Assembly: GCA_964469925.1 (NCBI GenBank)
Contig: CAYXZL010000006.1
Coordinates: forward strand, 1-64,000
Reading direction: 5' to 3'
DNA: 64,000 nucleotides
DNA from: CAYXZL01 sp964469925
GTDB lineage: Bacteria > Patescibacteriota > Gracilibacteria > Absconditabacterales > Absconditicoccaceae
Below the pieces are notes generated by a model. The model was given only the letters and a program-made list of their open reading frames with translations, did not search any database and was not told the origin of the DNA. Below, piece by piece: positions 34,653 through 44,576 of this stretch; position 1 is the first letter of the stretch, and each line of letters starts with the position of its first letter. A program made the position numbers and the translations under genes.

Positions 34653-35927
34653 ATGCACAATCTCAAACAAACAGATCCAACAATAAATGATTTAATAGAA
34701 AAAGAATATCAACGTCAATGAGAGGGAATGGAGCTTATTGCATCAGAAAACTATCAAAGCAGAGCAGTATTAGAAGCACAAAGTAGCGTCTTTGCAAACA
34801 AATACTCAGAAGGATTTCCAGGCAAAAGATATTATTGATGACAAAAATTTACGGACAAGTTGGAACAAATAGCCATTGATAGAGCAAAAGATCTATTCTA
34901 CTCCGATCATGCAAACGTTCAGTGACTATCTGGGGCTGCAGCAAACACTGCCATATACGCATGACTCATGGAACCAGGAGATACAATACTAGGAATGGAT
35001 TTAACTCATGGATGACACCTTACCCATGGAGCACCAGTAACATTTTTGTCCAAGATCTACCAATTTATAAGATACAAAACAACACCCAATGGCAAAGTTG
35101 ATTATGACCAATTGGAACAATTAGCAAAGAAGCATAAGCCAAAAGTAATTTTAGCAGGTTTTAGTGCGTACCCAAGAGAACTAGACTACAAAAGATTTAG
35201 TCAAATAGCCAAATCCGTATCAGCAGTAGCAATGGCAGATCTTTCACATATAGGATGATTTATAGCAGCATGATTACTAAAAAACCCGCTAAAGGAGGGG
35301 TTTCAGGTTATGATGACAACAACTCACAAATCTCTAAGGTGACCTAGATGATCTCTCATATTAAGTATGTGACAAACATCCAGCCCACTCAAAAAGCCTG
35401 AAGATACTATAGAAAACATACCAACAAGACTCGATAGAGCAGTTTTCCCCTGAACACAATGATGACCACATATGAACACGATAGCAGCAATAGCCGTAGC
35501 ACTAAAAGAAGCAAGTACAAAGGAATTTAAAAATTATGCAAAACAAACCCTAAAAAATGCCCAAATCATGGCACAAGAATTTATAAACTATTGATATAAA
35601 CTAGTCACAGACTGAACAGACAATCATATGGTAGTAGTAGATTTTAGTAACAAAAAGTATAAGGGGAAAGAGGCAGAACAAACTTTAGACAAGATTGGCA
35701 TATCAACATCTAAATCAACCATCCCAGACGACCCAATGCCACCTTACAGCCCTTCCTGATTACGCATAGGTATACAGGCAATGACAACAAGGGGGATAAA
35801 AGAAAACGAAACAAAAACGATAGTTGCATTAATACACAATGCTTTATGTAAACAAGATGACGACAAACACCTCTCCAAAATCAAAATGGATGTAAAAGAG
35901 TTTTGTAAAACATTTCCCATTCCATAA
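34653..35927 (+). CDS. glyA: serine hydroxymethyltransferase
   Basis: The PLP enzyme that interconverts serine and glycine with tetrahydrofolate (424 residues). ELIASENYQSRAVLEAQ, NKYSEGFPGKRYYGG, ANVQGLSGAAANTAIY, AMADLSHIGGFIAAG and the PLP lysine at about residue 226 in TTHKSLRGPRG are all present, with many TGA glycines. The C-terminal part includes YSPSGLRIGIQAMTTRG. The ATG at 34653 gives the normal short N-terminal arm. It supplies glycine and one-carbon units, of interest in an organism that spends an extra codon on glycine. Confidence 0.96.
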
Positions 35928-36695
35928 ATGCACAATAAATTTCTACAAAAGACCCAGGGGGAAAAGGAAAAATCTATAAAAAATATCGATTGAAAGGAGA
36001 AAAAAAAGCACCTAATAAAAGTTAAGATGGTTAGAGCTACTAGCAACCCAACCATAATAGATTACAAAGAAGAATGATTCATCGACCTACCCAATCTCAA
36101 AGAATATCTAAAACAAAATAACAAATCAGAAACCATAAAAACAATTAAAGATATATACATCACACAACAACACAATGAACGATCCTGTGGAAGAGAGATA
36201 ACCATTAGTGCAGTAGCAAGCATAAATGGGAGAATACTATCATTAAAAATTGCCCAAAAAGAGACATGATACCGAGAAATCTTTTTTACACCAAAGCGAA
36301 GTATTGGATGAACGAGTCTTAGTGGAATTAAAAAATGTATCGTTAAAAATACAGGAGAGCCTTATCACATAAAGCACGGGATCAAAAAAAAGCAAATTAT
36401 AAATTCTATTAATAATTGATTCCCAGTAATAGTATCTTTTATTGCAACAAACCAAAGTACCCAAATTGAATTCCCACATTATGGCACAATAGTAGGATAT
36501 AGCAAAGAAGCATACTACATACACAGCTCATCCGAAGGAACGTTAGACATCTACAAGCATAAAGATTTTCATCAAAGGTTTTATCATAACAAAAAATACA
36601 AAACTAATGCATTGATTAAAATTACAACACATAAGCTACCATATATTCCCAGCCGAAAACCCTGATCAGGGGTAATGCATCGATCCGCCATATAA
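35928..36695 (+). CDS. putative C39-like cysteine peptidase domain protein
   Basis: A 255-residue protein whose start codon abuts the glyA stop. The middle has ERSCGREITISAVASINGR, resembling the CG...a helix of papain-like C39 peptidases, and later GFPVIVSFIATNQ, FPHYGTIVGYSKEAYYIHSS, which resembles the conserved histidine strand (HYvvivGy). The N-terminus is lysine-rich with no signal peptide. The C39-type call is inference from this Cys-His pattern and spacing (about 110 residues), and a non-enzymatic fold is possible. If real, its target could be a peptide from the same cell. Confidence 0.45.
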
Positions 36696-36779
36696 TACAA
36701 CAGTCAATAAGGAAATTCTATTGCTTCCATTTTGCAAAAGACTACAAGTACGAAACACTTATATTATACGTATTACCTC

Positions 36780-37319
36780 ATGGATTTAGACAAATTGTTT
36801 GGTAGCAAAACAAAGGTGGATGTCCTCAAATACCTAACATTCAAAAGAGAAGGTATATCAATGAGGGCATTAGAGAGTGAGTTAAGCTGGACATTCCCAG
36901 CGATAAAAAAACAAATAGATTCACTAGCACTATCCAAAGCAGTATACATAGACAAGGCCGCATCAAAACGGTCAATATACATTGAAAAAGATTTTAAAGA
37001 ACTCATAAAAGATATATTATTATACGCACTAGAAAAAGATATAACAATCCTACTCAAAACATATGAAATGATGGTAGACAGACATTATCTTGGAAAAACC
37101 TTTTGATTTAATATAGAAGCAGACATCATACTTATCTACAAAAATTGTGAGAACCAACAATTAGAAAGGATAAAGGAAGAAGTAGGGAATGTCTTTAAAA
37201 ATTATTTCATTGATATTACGTATATAACATGTATGTCACAAAAAGAACGAGACCAGCGTTACAGGCTAGCCGATAGGTTCGTCTTAAGCATTATGAGAGA
37301 AGTCAAAAACAAAATCTAG
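36780..37319 (+). CDS. winged-helix DNA-binding domain protein
   Basis: A 179-residue protein. The first 70 residues, MDLDKLFGSKTKVDVLKYL then ISMRALESELSWTFPAIKKQ and KAVYIDK, look like a winged helix of the kind often joined to minimal nucleotidyltransferases (LFGSxxR/KxxLL). The second half (FNIEADIILIYKN ... YFIDITYITCMS) has a beta-alpha pattern like a degenerate nucleotidyltransferase, without the GS and DxD catalytic residues that I can see. An in-frame start at 36732 would add 16 residues. Probably a regulator. Its target is not evident. Confidence 0.6.
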
Positions 37320-37343
37320 AAACATAAAAAAATATTTACAAAA

Positions 37344-38072
37344 ATGTCCATGTTACGTCTAAGAACATTTTACCAGAAAGCACAGCCACAATCCATACTA
37401 GAAGAATTGATCTCTTTTTTCAATCAAGGAAATGTCTTCTTTGACGAGAAGATAGAATGCAAACGCTTTGCTGCACTACCTTTTGGCAACCGATTATATA
37501 CTGGACCAATTCAAGCATTATGATACAGTTACTTGAATAAAGCCATTTGATTAAAAACTATCATTCTAATAACGAGCTCCACCCAGACAGACAGAGCAAT
37601 AATGAGTACAGAAAGCTTTACCGAACCAATATTAGGTAAAAAAATAAGGATAAACCAAAAGTTAGCGATTTATTTCCCTCATATGAAAAAAAACAACAGC
37701 ATTATAAGCCAAAACGGAGCTATCACAAACCAATTACCTTTTATTAGAGTCTTTACAAAATATACGATATTCCCCATAATTATACCAGAACACAGAGACC
37801 ACGAAACACAAAATTCAATAAGCAAAGTAATCACACAAGACAAATCAGTATGAATTGTCTGTCTTTCAAATCACGAATCAACAGTGAGTCTCGGTCGTGA
37901 AACCAATGACCAAAAAAAAATAGACAGCAAATTGACAAAAACACACCCCACCATGCAATTACTTCATAACATAGCCAAAGCAAACAACTGCGACTTACAA
38001 CTGGTATTATATAACAGTACAGAACCAAACAAAAAAAACATAATAAAAAATCACTATTGTTTGGTATGATAA
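37344..38072 (+). CDS. MEMO1-like family protein (divergent)
   Basis: A 242-residue protein with the general pattern of the MEMO family (PF01875): LPFGNRLYTGPIQALGYSYL near residue 50, then TIILITSSTQTD, TEPILGKKIRIN and a central GAITNQLPFIRVF ... IFPIIIPE, where MEMO proteins have EHSIEVQLPFL and IVPI. The conserved histidines of the family are mostly missing, so metal binding is doubtful. The radical-SAM and AMMECR1 partners seen in some genomes are not adjacent. The last codons are GTA TGA TAA, with TGA read as glycine. Confidence 0.45.
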
Positions 38073-38158
38073 AATCATAAAAACATAATTTCGCAAGAAA
38101 ACTTGAAAAACAAAACAAGATTACTAGTATCAACTCGCTTTAGAAGATTTTTTTGTTA

Positions 38159-38344
38159 ATGTTAAACTTCGTCTATGACAGTCTTGACACTGTTAAAAAT
38201 CTAAAACACCCCACCAAAAAAGAGTTTATTAACCTGACAATCAACATCTTGGTAGTCGTAATAGTGGCGGGTATATTTTTTATAGTTAGCGATACAATAC
38301 TACAAGAGATATATAGAGGTTTATTTGAAATAGTTGGCAAATAA
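38159..38344 (+). CDS. secE: preprotein translocase subunit SecE
   Basis: A 61-residue single-span SecE. LDTVKNLKHPTKKEFINLTI is the amphipathic cytoplasmic helix with the conserved W/HPTxxE-type pattern, followed by one membrane helix ILVVVIVAGIFFIVSD and a short tail. Position directly before nusG is the classic secE-nusG-rplK-rplA order. I chose the ATG at 38159. A TTG two codons upstream is possible. Confidence 0.88.
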   Translation: MLNFVYDSLDTVKNLKHPTKKEFINLTINILVVVIVAGIFFIVSDTILQEIYRGLFEIVGK

Positions 38345-38381
38345 GCAGACAATAAAAAGATATTTAATCGGCCACAATCCC

Positions 38382-38975
38382 ATGACAAAAAAAGTGTGAC
38401 TACAAACAAATACAACAGATACAAAAAAACAAATAGAAGACAGTAGCTTAAGATGGTATGTATTAAGCGTAATATCAGGCCAAGAATACATTGTAGTAGA
38501 AAACCTAAAAGAAAGAGTAAAAAAACAAAATCTTCAAGACGAGGTAACTGATTATTTGGTTCCAACAATAAACCAAACTTACATGAGGAAAGGAGATAAG
38601 GTCATTAAAGAGAAAAAGTTATATCCCGGATACGTATTCATCAAATCACAAATGAATGACAAGATTTGGTACATAGTCAGAAATACGCCCTGAGTAAGAA
38701 TAATTGTAGGAGCAGAAACTCATCCAATTCCTTTGACCGAAAAAGAATATCAAAACATTATACAACAAATAAGGGAAGCTACCGAAAGATCTGAACTAGT
38801 TGTTCCCTTTAAAACAGGTGATGTGGTGCTCATGAAATCTGGAGATTTCAAAGGAATGAAATGAGCTATCAGAGAAATAGACGTAGAAAAATGATTTGCA
38901 GTCGTAAATGTTGAAATGTTGGGAAGACTAACGCCCGTTATGCTCGATTTCGACAAAATAGAGTTGATCAACTAA
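38382..38975 (+). CDS. nusG: transcription termination/antitermination protein NusG
   Basis: A 197-residue NusG. The NGN domain reads RWYVLSVISGQEYIVVENLK, KLYPGYVFIKSQMND and WYIVRNTPGVR, and the KOW domain GDVVLMKSGDFKGMKGAIRE (one glycine TGA) and VNVEMLGRLTPVMLDF. The first 20 residues form a short hydrophilic extension. It couples RNA polymerase to ribosomes or Rho. It lies 37 bp after secE and, unusually, a membrane-anchored gene separates it from rplK. Confidence 0.95.
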
Positions 38976-38987
38976 TCATTTAGTCTG

Positions 38988-39704
38988 ATGACAATAATGC
39001 AATCAGAAAGAGCGTTAGTTAGATCGTTACTTGTGGTACTTCTATTAACATTAGCGATAGTCTACGCAACCGTATTGTACCAGCGAAAAGGACACAAAAC
39101 AGAAGAAAGCGTAACACAAACAGAACCTAGTTCAAAGATAACAATTAACGTAAAGACCGACGAAAACAAAAAAACAATAAACAACAAGACAAATGCAGTG
39201 GTCCCAAGTCAATCGATTAAACAAATCACATTAGAATCATCGGAACCACAAAATGACAAAATAACTACAGAAGACAAAAGTCCGACTACAAACGCACTCA
39301 ACCCAGAAGACAACAATCAGAACATAGAAAAACCAACCATAAAGATACTACCAGAAACAAGTATCTATATAGGAGGACTAGCATCGCTACAAAAGTTGTG
39401 ATTAATATATGAATACATACTAAAAGACGATAAATGAATTTACTACACTCGTCTAAGCAATAAACAGGATTTGGCTACATTAGCAAGGTCATACAACGGT
39501 AATATAGTAGAAATAGTATCCGACGCGGACCTACAAAAAAATCAGTTATTCGGCGACATGATCACATTCATCAATATACCTCAATATGCCAACAATATAG
39601 TACTAATGGTAGTTGATATACAGGATGAAAGACGACTCATACAAATAGACTATCTCAAGTATCATGAAAACAAGGAATATATAAGACAACGTTTTAATCA
39701 GTAA
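38988..39704 (+). CDS. membrane-anchored protein of unknown function, 238 aa
   Basis: It sits between nusG and rplK, 12 bp after the former and 15 bp before the latter. An N-terminal helix (ALVRSLLVVLLLTLAIVYAT) is followed by about 75 residues of low-complexity Ser/Thr/Asn/Glu linker (SSKITINVKTDENKKTINN) and a folded C-terminal domain (TSIYIGGLASLQKLGLIYEY to the end). Topology suggests an exported domain on a flexible stalk. I do not recognise the C-terminal domain. An insertion here interrupts an otherwise widely conserved gene order. Confidence 0.6.
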
Positions 39705-39719
39705 GTTATCCACACACAA

Positions 39720-40196
39720 ATGTCCAAAAAGATTCAAACAATCCTTAATCTTGAAATTGTAGCAGGGAAAGCACAACCAGCCCCTCCATTGGGACCTATG
39801 CTAGGTGCAAATGGTGTTAACATAGGAACATTCATAAAGGATTTCAATGACAAGACAACCGAATACAGTAGAACGTTTGGTTGAGCAGATGTAAAAGTAA
39901 AAACAAAACTCACAGTCTACAACGACAGATCATTTGATATGGAAATCATAGGACCAGTAACATCAAACCTCATCTTACGAAAAATAAACAAAAAGTTATG
40001 AGCTGGCGAACCAAACAAACAAGAGATATGAACACTTAGTAGGAAAGACTTGGAAGAAATTGCAGAAATACAAAAAAACACAATGAACACAAAAAAGGCT
40101 GAATCAATTATGAGAATAATAGCAGGAACAGCTCTCAATATGGGTGTAAAGATAGCTGCCGGAGCACTACCAGAAAAAAACAACACATCAAAATAA
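39720..40196 (+). CDS. rplK: 50S ribosomal protein L11
   Basis: L11 forms the GTPase-associated region with 23S rRNA. The 158-residue protein has VAGKAQPAPPLGPMLGANGV and NIGTFIKDFNDKT in the N-terminal domain and IIAGTALNMGVKIA in the RNA-binding C-terminal domain. LNLEIVAGKA is an expected L11 start. It is about 15 residues longer than E. coli L11 because of a lysine-rich end and an insertion around AEIQKNTMNTKKAES. The upstream 15 bp includes TTATCCACA (39706-39714), which also matches a DnaA box. Confidence 0.95.
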
Positions 40197-40262
40197 ATAA
40201 TACATGCACGTGGCAGGGGAAATCCCGATTACGACCACTTTTACCATTCTATTGCAATACAA

Positions 40263-40949
40263 ATGACACACAAAAGTAAGAAATATCGCGAAGCAAAAGC
40301 AAAGATTGATGGCATGAAACAATACGAAATTCTCGAAGCAGTAAATCTTCTCAAAGAAACTTCATACACCAAATTCAACGCTTCTGTCGAGATAGCCATC
40401 AAAACAAACGCCAATCCAAAATACAACGATCAAATGATAAGATGAACCGTTGTATTACCTCATTGAACAGGGAAAACAGTTAGAGTAGCCGCATTTATTA
40501 GTGATGAAAAAAAAGACGAAGCCAAAAAAGCTGGAGCAGACATGGCATGAAACGAAGAAATAATAACAGCAATTCAAGCAGGGAAAATAGAATTTGACGT
40601 GCTTGTTACTACACCAGACATGATGAGAGACTTAGCTCCTGTAGCAAAAGCCTTATGACCAAAAGGCCTTATGCCATCGCCAAAAGCCGGCACAGTAACA
40701 ACCAACCTGACAACAACCCTCAACGAAATTAAAAAGGGAAGAATAGAGTTCAAATTAGACAAAACGTGAAATATCCATGGTGTTGTAGGGAAAACAAGCT
40801 TCGATAACAAACAACTACAAGAAAATATTCAAAAATTCTTGTCCGCAGTGGTAGAACATAGACCCAGTGGGGTAAAAGGAAAACTATTTAAAAAGGCAGT
40901 TATTTCATGAACGATCTCACCATGAATTCAACTGATAGTCAACCAATAA
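40263..40949 (+). CDS. rplA: 50S ribosomal protein L1
   Basis: L1 binds 23S rRNA at the L1 stalk. The 228-residue product has the typical MTHKSKKYREAKAKIDGMKQ start, NASVEIAIKTNANPKYNDQ, RGTVVLPHGTGKTVRVAAF with TGA glycines, DVLVTTPDMMRDLAPVAKAL, GPKGLMPSPKAGTVT and IEFKLDKTGNIHGVVGK. Sixty-six bases separate it from rplK, enough for the L1 feedback site found in other L11-L1 operons, but I cannot see a clear mimic. It converges on ftsX with an 85 bp gap. Confidence 0.95.
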
Positions 40950-41034
40950 AAAAAATAAGGGTAACAAGGAAGTATATATCAAAACAAGGCCAAGGACAGC
41001 ATTCGCAAAGGAATCTTCACAACAATGAAAATAA

Positions 41035-42000
41035 TTACTCATACGAGACACGTCTTAATAAATAGGAAATATACGCATAGGAAAGAAGGGAACCAAACAA
41101 CAAAAAAGTAAGTAATTCATAAACAAAAAACAATACAAGTTGATTCCTATAGGGAAGCAAATAATTTGCAAAAACATCAACGGAAAAACGTTGAAAAATA
41201 TAGAAATCAAGAAAATAAAGAAAAAATGAAAGCAAAAAAATCATAATCAAAAACGACAAAAGAAGTGTTATAAGAGAAACACAAACATAAGGACTAACTG
41301 TTTGCATATGATAAGATCACAAAATAGTCTGAATTTCAAGTTTATGAGAGAAAGAGTTAAATAATGTCTTCAAAAGGTATAACAACATAGTAACAATTGT
41401 CACAAACATAATAACCAAGATAACCAAAGAGAAAGCATGAATAAAATGGGAGAGTGAGATAACCTTCACGTTCCTCTCTTCTTGCTTTTTTAAAGTATGA
41501 ATACTATCCAAGTCTCACACATTACTAATAATATCCCTATACTTATAAATGAGTTTTTTCAAGACAGCAAGTTCAGCCTCATTATTAAAAGAAACATAAA
41601 GTGTAGCAGGAAGGGGATTCTCCACTCCATAGTTTGCGATTTTTTCAGAAAAAGACTTATAATCATTGCCAAACAGAACAGCCAAAGCTTGTTCCTTCGA
41701 TCTAAAAGAAGAATTAAATCAATACGAATCTAGATCATTTTGGAGCTCTATAATACGACTATAGACAAGAGAATCATTACTAGTATCTCTTACATAAAAA
41801 TATATACCAAGTTTATCTTTAATTGTGTCACTTAAGAAAGTGCTCTGCCAAGACAGTCATGCAAAAACATGAAATAGGAAAAGAAAAAAGGCTGTTAAAA
41901 CAACGGACCAACTAAAAACTGTAAAAGATTTACGAAACAAATCTTTTACATCACGGAAAAACAAACGGAATGAAAAACAACTTTTAAACGGTGCTTTCAT
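41035..42000 (-). CDS. ftsX: cell division permease-like protein FtsX
   Basis: A 321-residue FtsX family protein. The N-terminal cytoplasmic segment and first helix (SFRLFFRDVKDLFRKSFTVF then VVLTAFFLFLFHVFA) are followed by an extracellular domain starting LSDTIKDKLGIYFYVRDTSN, then three C-terminal helices around VISLSHFIHAFSLVILVIMF, VCVSLITLLLSFLIMIFLLS and LVLFFVYELLTFLLFGSLL. FtsX normally pairs with the ATPase FtsE to activate septal hydrolases. No ftsE is in this window. The TPR protein gene ends 12 bp upstream, so the two are probably co-transcribed. Confidence 0.8.
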
Positions 42001-42012
42001 AACAATAAGACA

Positions 42013-42645
42013 CTAAAATGATCTACGTCTTTTTTTCCTACTATAACTAGAAACAAACTTCTCAAAAAGAGTGATTTTGTAATCGTAATAGCTGATATCT
42101 TTGTCAAAAGTTTCTAGTTCATCATGGTGCTTATAATAATATGCTATCATAGTAGAAGCCTCATGATACCTACGTTCCAGGAGATAGAGCTCAATAAGAT
42201 TATAAATAATCTCAGCGTCTTGTTGGTGCAAATCAAAAGCAGCTTCTAAAAAATTAAGTCATTTTTCTCTGTTTCCGTACCAATACTCACAAAGACCGTA
42301 ACATCTCATGATTTCATGATTATCATAATCAGTAAGCGAAAGAGCCATTTGTAAATACTTCTTTGCTGCTTTTCGGTTATTTTTCTCCATTTCCAAAACT
42401 CCTTTTACATACAATCACATAGGGTCTGCATTATTTTTTTTAACATTAAGAAAATCGATAGCCTTTTCAGCTCACTCAATCTCTCACTTTCTGTACTTAA
42501 TATCAGCAACTTGCAACAAAGCCTCTTCATTACTAGGATCCTTGGTAAGGATAGTGTTAACCAATACCAAAGCACCGTGAAAGTCTCATGCTGCCTTAAG
42601 GAGTTCAAGACGCTCTAAAACAGATGGATGCATATATCATGACAT
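42013..42645 (-). CDS. tetratricopeptide repeat protein, likely membrane-anchored
   Basis: About 210 residues of TPR-like helix pairs: GDFHGALVLVNTILTKDPSN, EEALLQVADIKYRKGEIEGA, NRKAAKKYLQMALSLTD, EKGLNFLEAAFDLHQQDAEI and IYNLIELYLLERRYHEAST, ending in a basic tail (SYSRKKRRRSF). The annotated start is ATG at 42643-42645. The frame stays open upstream to a TTG at 42714, which would add a strongly hydrophobic segment (FFFVWILSFCIFFCVFISA), so the true protein may start there and be membrane-anchored. It lies 12 bp before ftsX and 120 bp after miaA on the same strand. Confidence 0.65.
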
Positions 42646-42765
42646 AAGCACAAGAGCAGAAATAAATACACAAAAAAATATACAGAAAGAAAGAATCCAA
42701 ACAAAAAAAAACAAAACTGCAAGTCAATCACTTACCCTTTAATGGAAAACGTGATCCAATAAATG

Positions 42766-43719
42766 TTAAGAAAGATAAATGACATAATAAGAAACATTCT
42801 CATATCAAACCTTCGCATCAGCAATATACCTTCTAAACCAACTTCTTTGCTTCTTAGCTAAATGATGAGTTGCATGCTGTATATCCTTCTCTAAACGATC
42901 AAAATCATTATGATCTTGAAGATAATCTACCGTCTGCTTATATCAAATGCCTTGCATCGACTGTAAGCTAGAATGATATCACTGTTCCAAGAGCCATTGA
43001 GTTTCATCGATCAATCAAGATTGCAACATAGATCTTACTCTCTGATTAATAAGGATATTAGTGTCATCCTTATCTCTTCGTAAACCAAGTAACAACAAAG
43101 GTCGTCTAGGGGGCTTTCTTTCCAGATAACTACTTTTGGGGTATCAACTTTTATAGTAAATCTCCAAAGCCCTAACAATGTATCTAATAGAGCGAGGGTC
43201 TAATTTCTCAGCCTCGCAAGGATCACAGCGAGATAGTTCTTCCCATAAAGATCAGGGGTGCAACAATTCACGTTCCTCTAACTCTTTCCTTAAAACCAAG
43301 TCTGGTTCAACCGATGGCATAGAAAAATTCTTATATACAGTATCAATATACAGTCCAGTCCCACCAACAATCCAAGGTAACTTTCCACGAGATTGAATGT
43401 CATTGATTAAAGCAAAAGCATCATGATTTCGTTGACCAGCTGTATAAGTCATATCAGGATCTACCACATCAATCAAATAATGAGGAAACTGAGACCTAAT
43501 GCACGAAGATACTTTGTCAGTTCATATATCCATATAACGAAAAACTTGCCTACTGTCACTACTGATCACTTCCATAGGGAAATTCTCTGCTAGAGAAACA
43601 GAAAGAGAAGTTTTGCCTGTAGCTGTAGCTCATCGCAAAACTAGAACACCAGAAGGGTTTTTATCATAAAATTTATCAACAACCGACTTGATCTCGAAAA
43701 GTTGCTGTTGTGAATACAT
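42766..43719 (-). CDS. miaA: tRNA dimethylallyltransferase
   Basis: Adds the dimethylallyl group to A37 of tRNAs that read U-starting codons (317 residues). LRGATATGKTSLSVSLAENF is the P-loop, then EVISSDSRQVFRYMDIGTDK, HYLIDVVDPDMTYTAGQ, IVGGTGLYIDTVYKN, LDPRSIRYIVRALEIYYKSG, a central LLLGLRRDKDDT and GIGYKQTVDYLQ. The ending KKQRSWFRRY is normal and a short extra tail follows through a TGA glycine. miaB, the next enzyme on the same base, is at 60876. The UGA-reading tRNA-Gly(UCA) has A36 and would be a candidate substrate. Confidence 0.94.
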
Positions 43720-43782
43720 AAAACAAGCAGGGAATAAGCTAAAAATAGGAAACCGACGAACAAAACATAGAATCAAAATAAA

Positions 43783-43811
43783 TTGACAAAAAAACAATAC
43801 GACAGTATAAT
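43783..43811 (+). promoter_or_regulatory. consensus sigma-70 promoter of the secreted protein gene
   Basis: TTGACA (43783-43788), 17 bp spacer, TATAAT (43806-43811): both hexamers and the spacing are exact consensus. Predicted start is near 43818, giving an 83-nt leader before the ATG at 43901. miaA is divergent (start 43719). Confidence 0.8.
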
Positions 43812-43828
43812 CAAATCCGTCAAGCTCA

Positions 43829-43868
43829 TGTCTAAGGATTTATAACACCAATCCAATCCATTTAGACA
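43829..43868 (+). promoter_or_regulatory. leader hairpin in 5' UTR
   Basis: TGTCTAAGGA (43829-43838) pairs with TCC and TTAGACA (43862-43868): a seven-pair outer stem plus three inner pairs with a two-base bulge, starting about 11 nt from the predicted transcript start. A stem this near the 5' end commonly protects an mRNA from decay. It fits a highly expressed gene, as does the consensus promoter. Confidence 0.5.
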
Positions 43869-43900
43869 TAATAGAGTTGCTTTAATACAAACTTCCGACA

Positions 43901-44479
43901 ATGAAAAAGTCGCGAAAACTCATACCACTCATTGGACTATTGCGAACAGGATTCATTGCAGTAGGATTATCTGATTCAGCACAAACTAGCGTTGCAATAC
44001 AAGGAATAGGAACAATAACACCTTATGCAGCCAACATAGAATTTGCTGCAGTTCCTATCGGTAACTATGCAAGATCTGTGTCTTGATCAATTGTAGGAAA
44101 CCAGTGATACTTTACAGTGGAAGATCTCAACGCGACCAAAACATGGGTATTACAAATGGAGCTTTCAGAACTAAAAACATCTTGATCCGAAATTACCGAG
44201 TCATCAATAACAATCAATCAAACAGCAGGGTCAGCAGGTGTAACACCACTCAACAATAGTCCCCCAAACAGTGAAATAGAAGCTATAGGGCAGAGTAGTC
44301 AACCCTTTGGAGACTGAGCACAAGTAAACATAATGCAAAGAAAAACAGCAACAAATAAAAAAATGTGAATGTATTGAGTAAGACCAACATTCAGTATGGT
44401 AGTACCAGCTTATCAAGAAATTGGTGACTACGAATGAACTATTACGCTAACAATCAGCACTAATACAAGCGTAAACTAA
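43901..44479 (+). CDS. secreted beta-rich surface protein, 192 aa
   Basis: The N-terminus MKKSRKLIPLIGLLRTGFIA is a signal peptide (basic start, hydrophobic core) with a likely cleavage site near residues 25-28. The mature part is rich in Thr, Ser, Asn and Gly with alternating strands (TVEDLNATKTWVLQMELSEL, GDYEGTITLTISTNTS), ending like WxL-type wall-binding or pilin-like beta domains. There are no cysteines in the mature part that I can see. I do not assign a family. The consensus promoter and leader hairpin upstream suggest strong expression, as expected for an abundant envelope or adhesion protein. Confidence 0.6.
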
Positions 44480-44576
44480 CACTCATTGACAATCAGGAAA
44501 GACTAGTACTTTCATTGCAAACACAAAGCAAGATGCTATAGTCAACGAAAAGTTTAGTTGACGCAAAGTCAAGTTC

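Noticed and set aside
39706..39714. DnaA box TTATCCACA upstream of rplK
   Set aside because: A single 9-mer in a 15 bp gap next to a ribosomal gene, far from dnaA and without a cluster or AT-rich unwinding region, is compatible with chance.
44486..44514. TTGACA at 44486 as an rlmN promoter
   Set aside because: No acceptable -10 element is present at 15-19 bp spacing.
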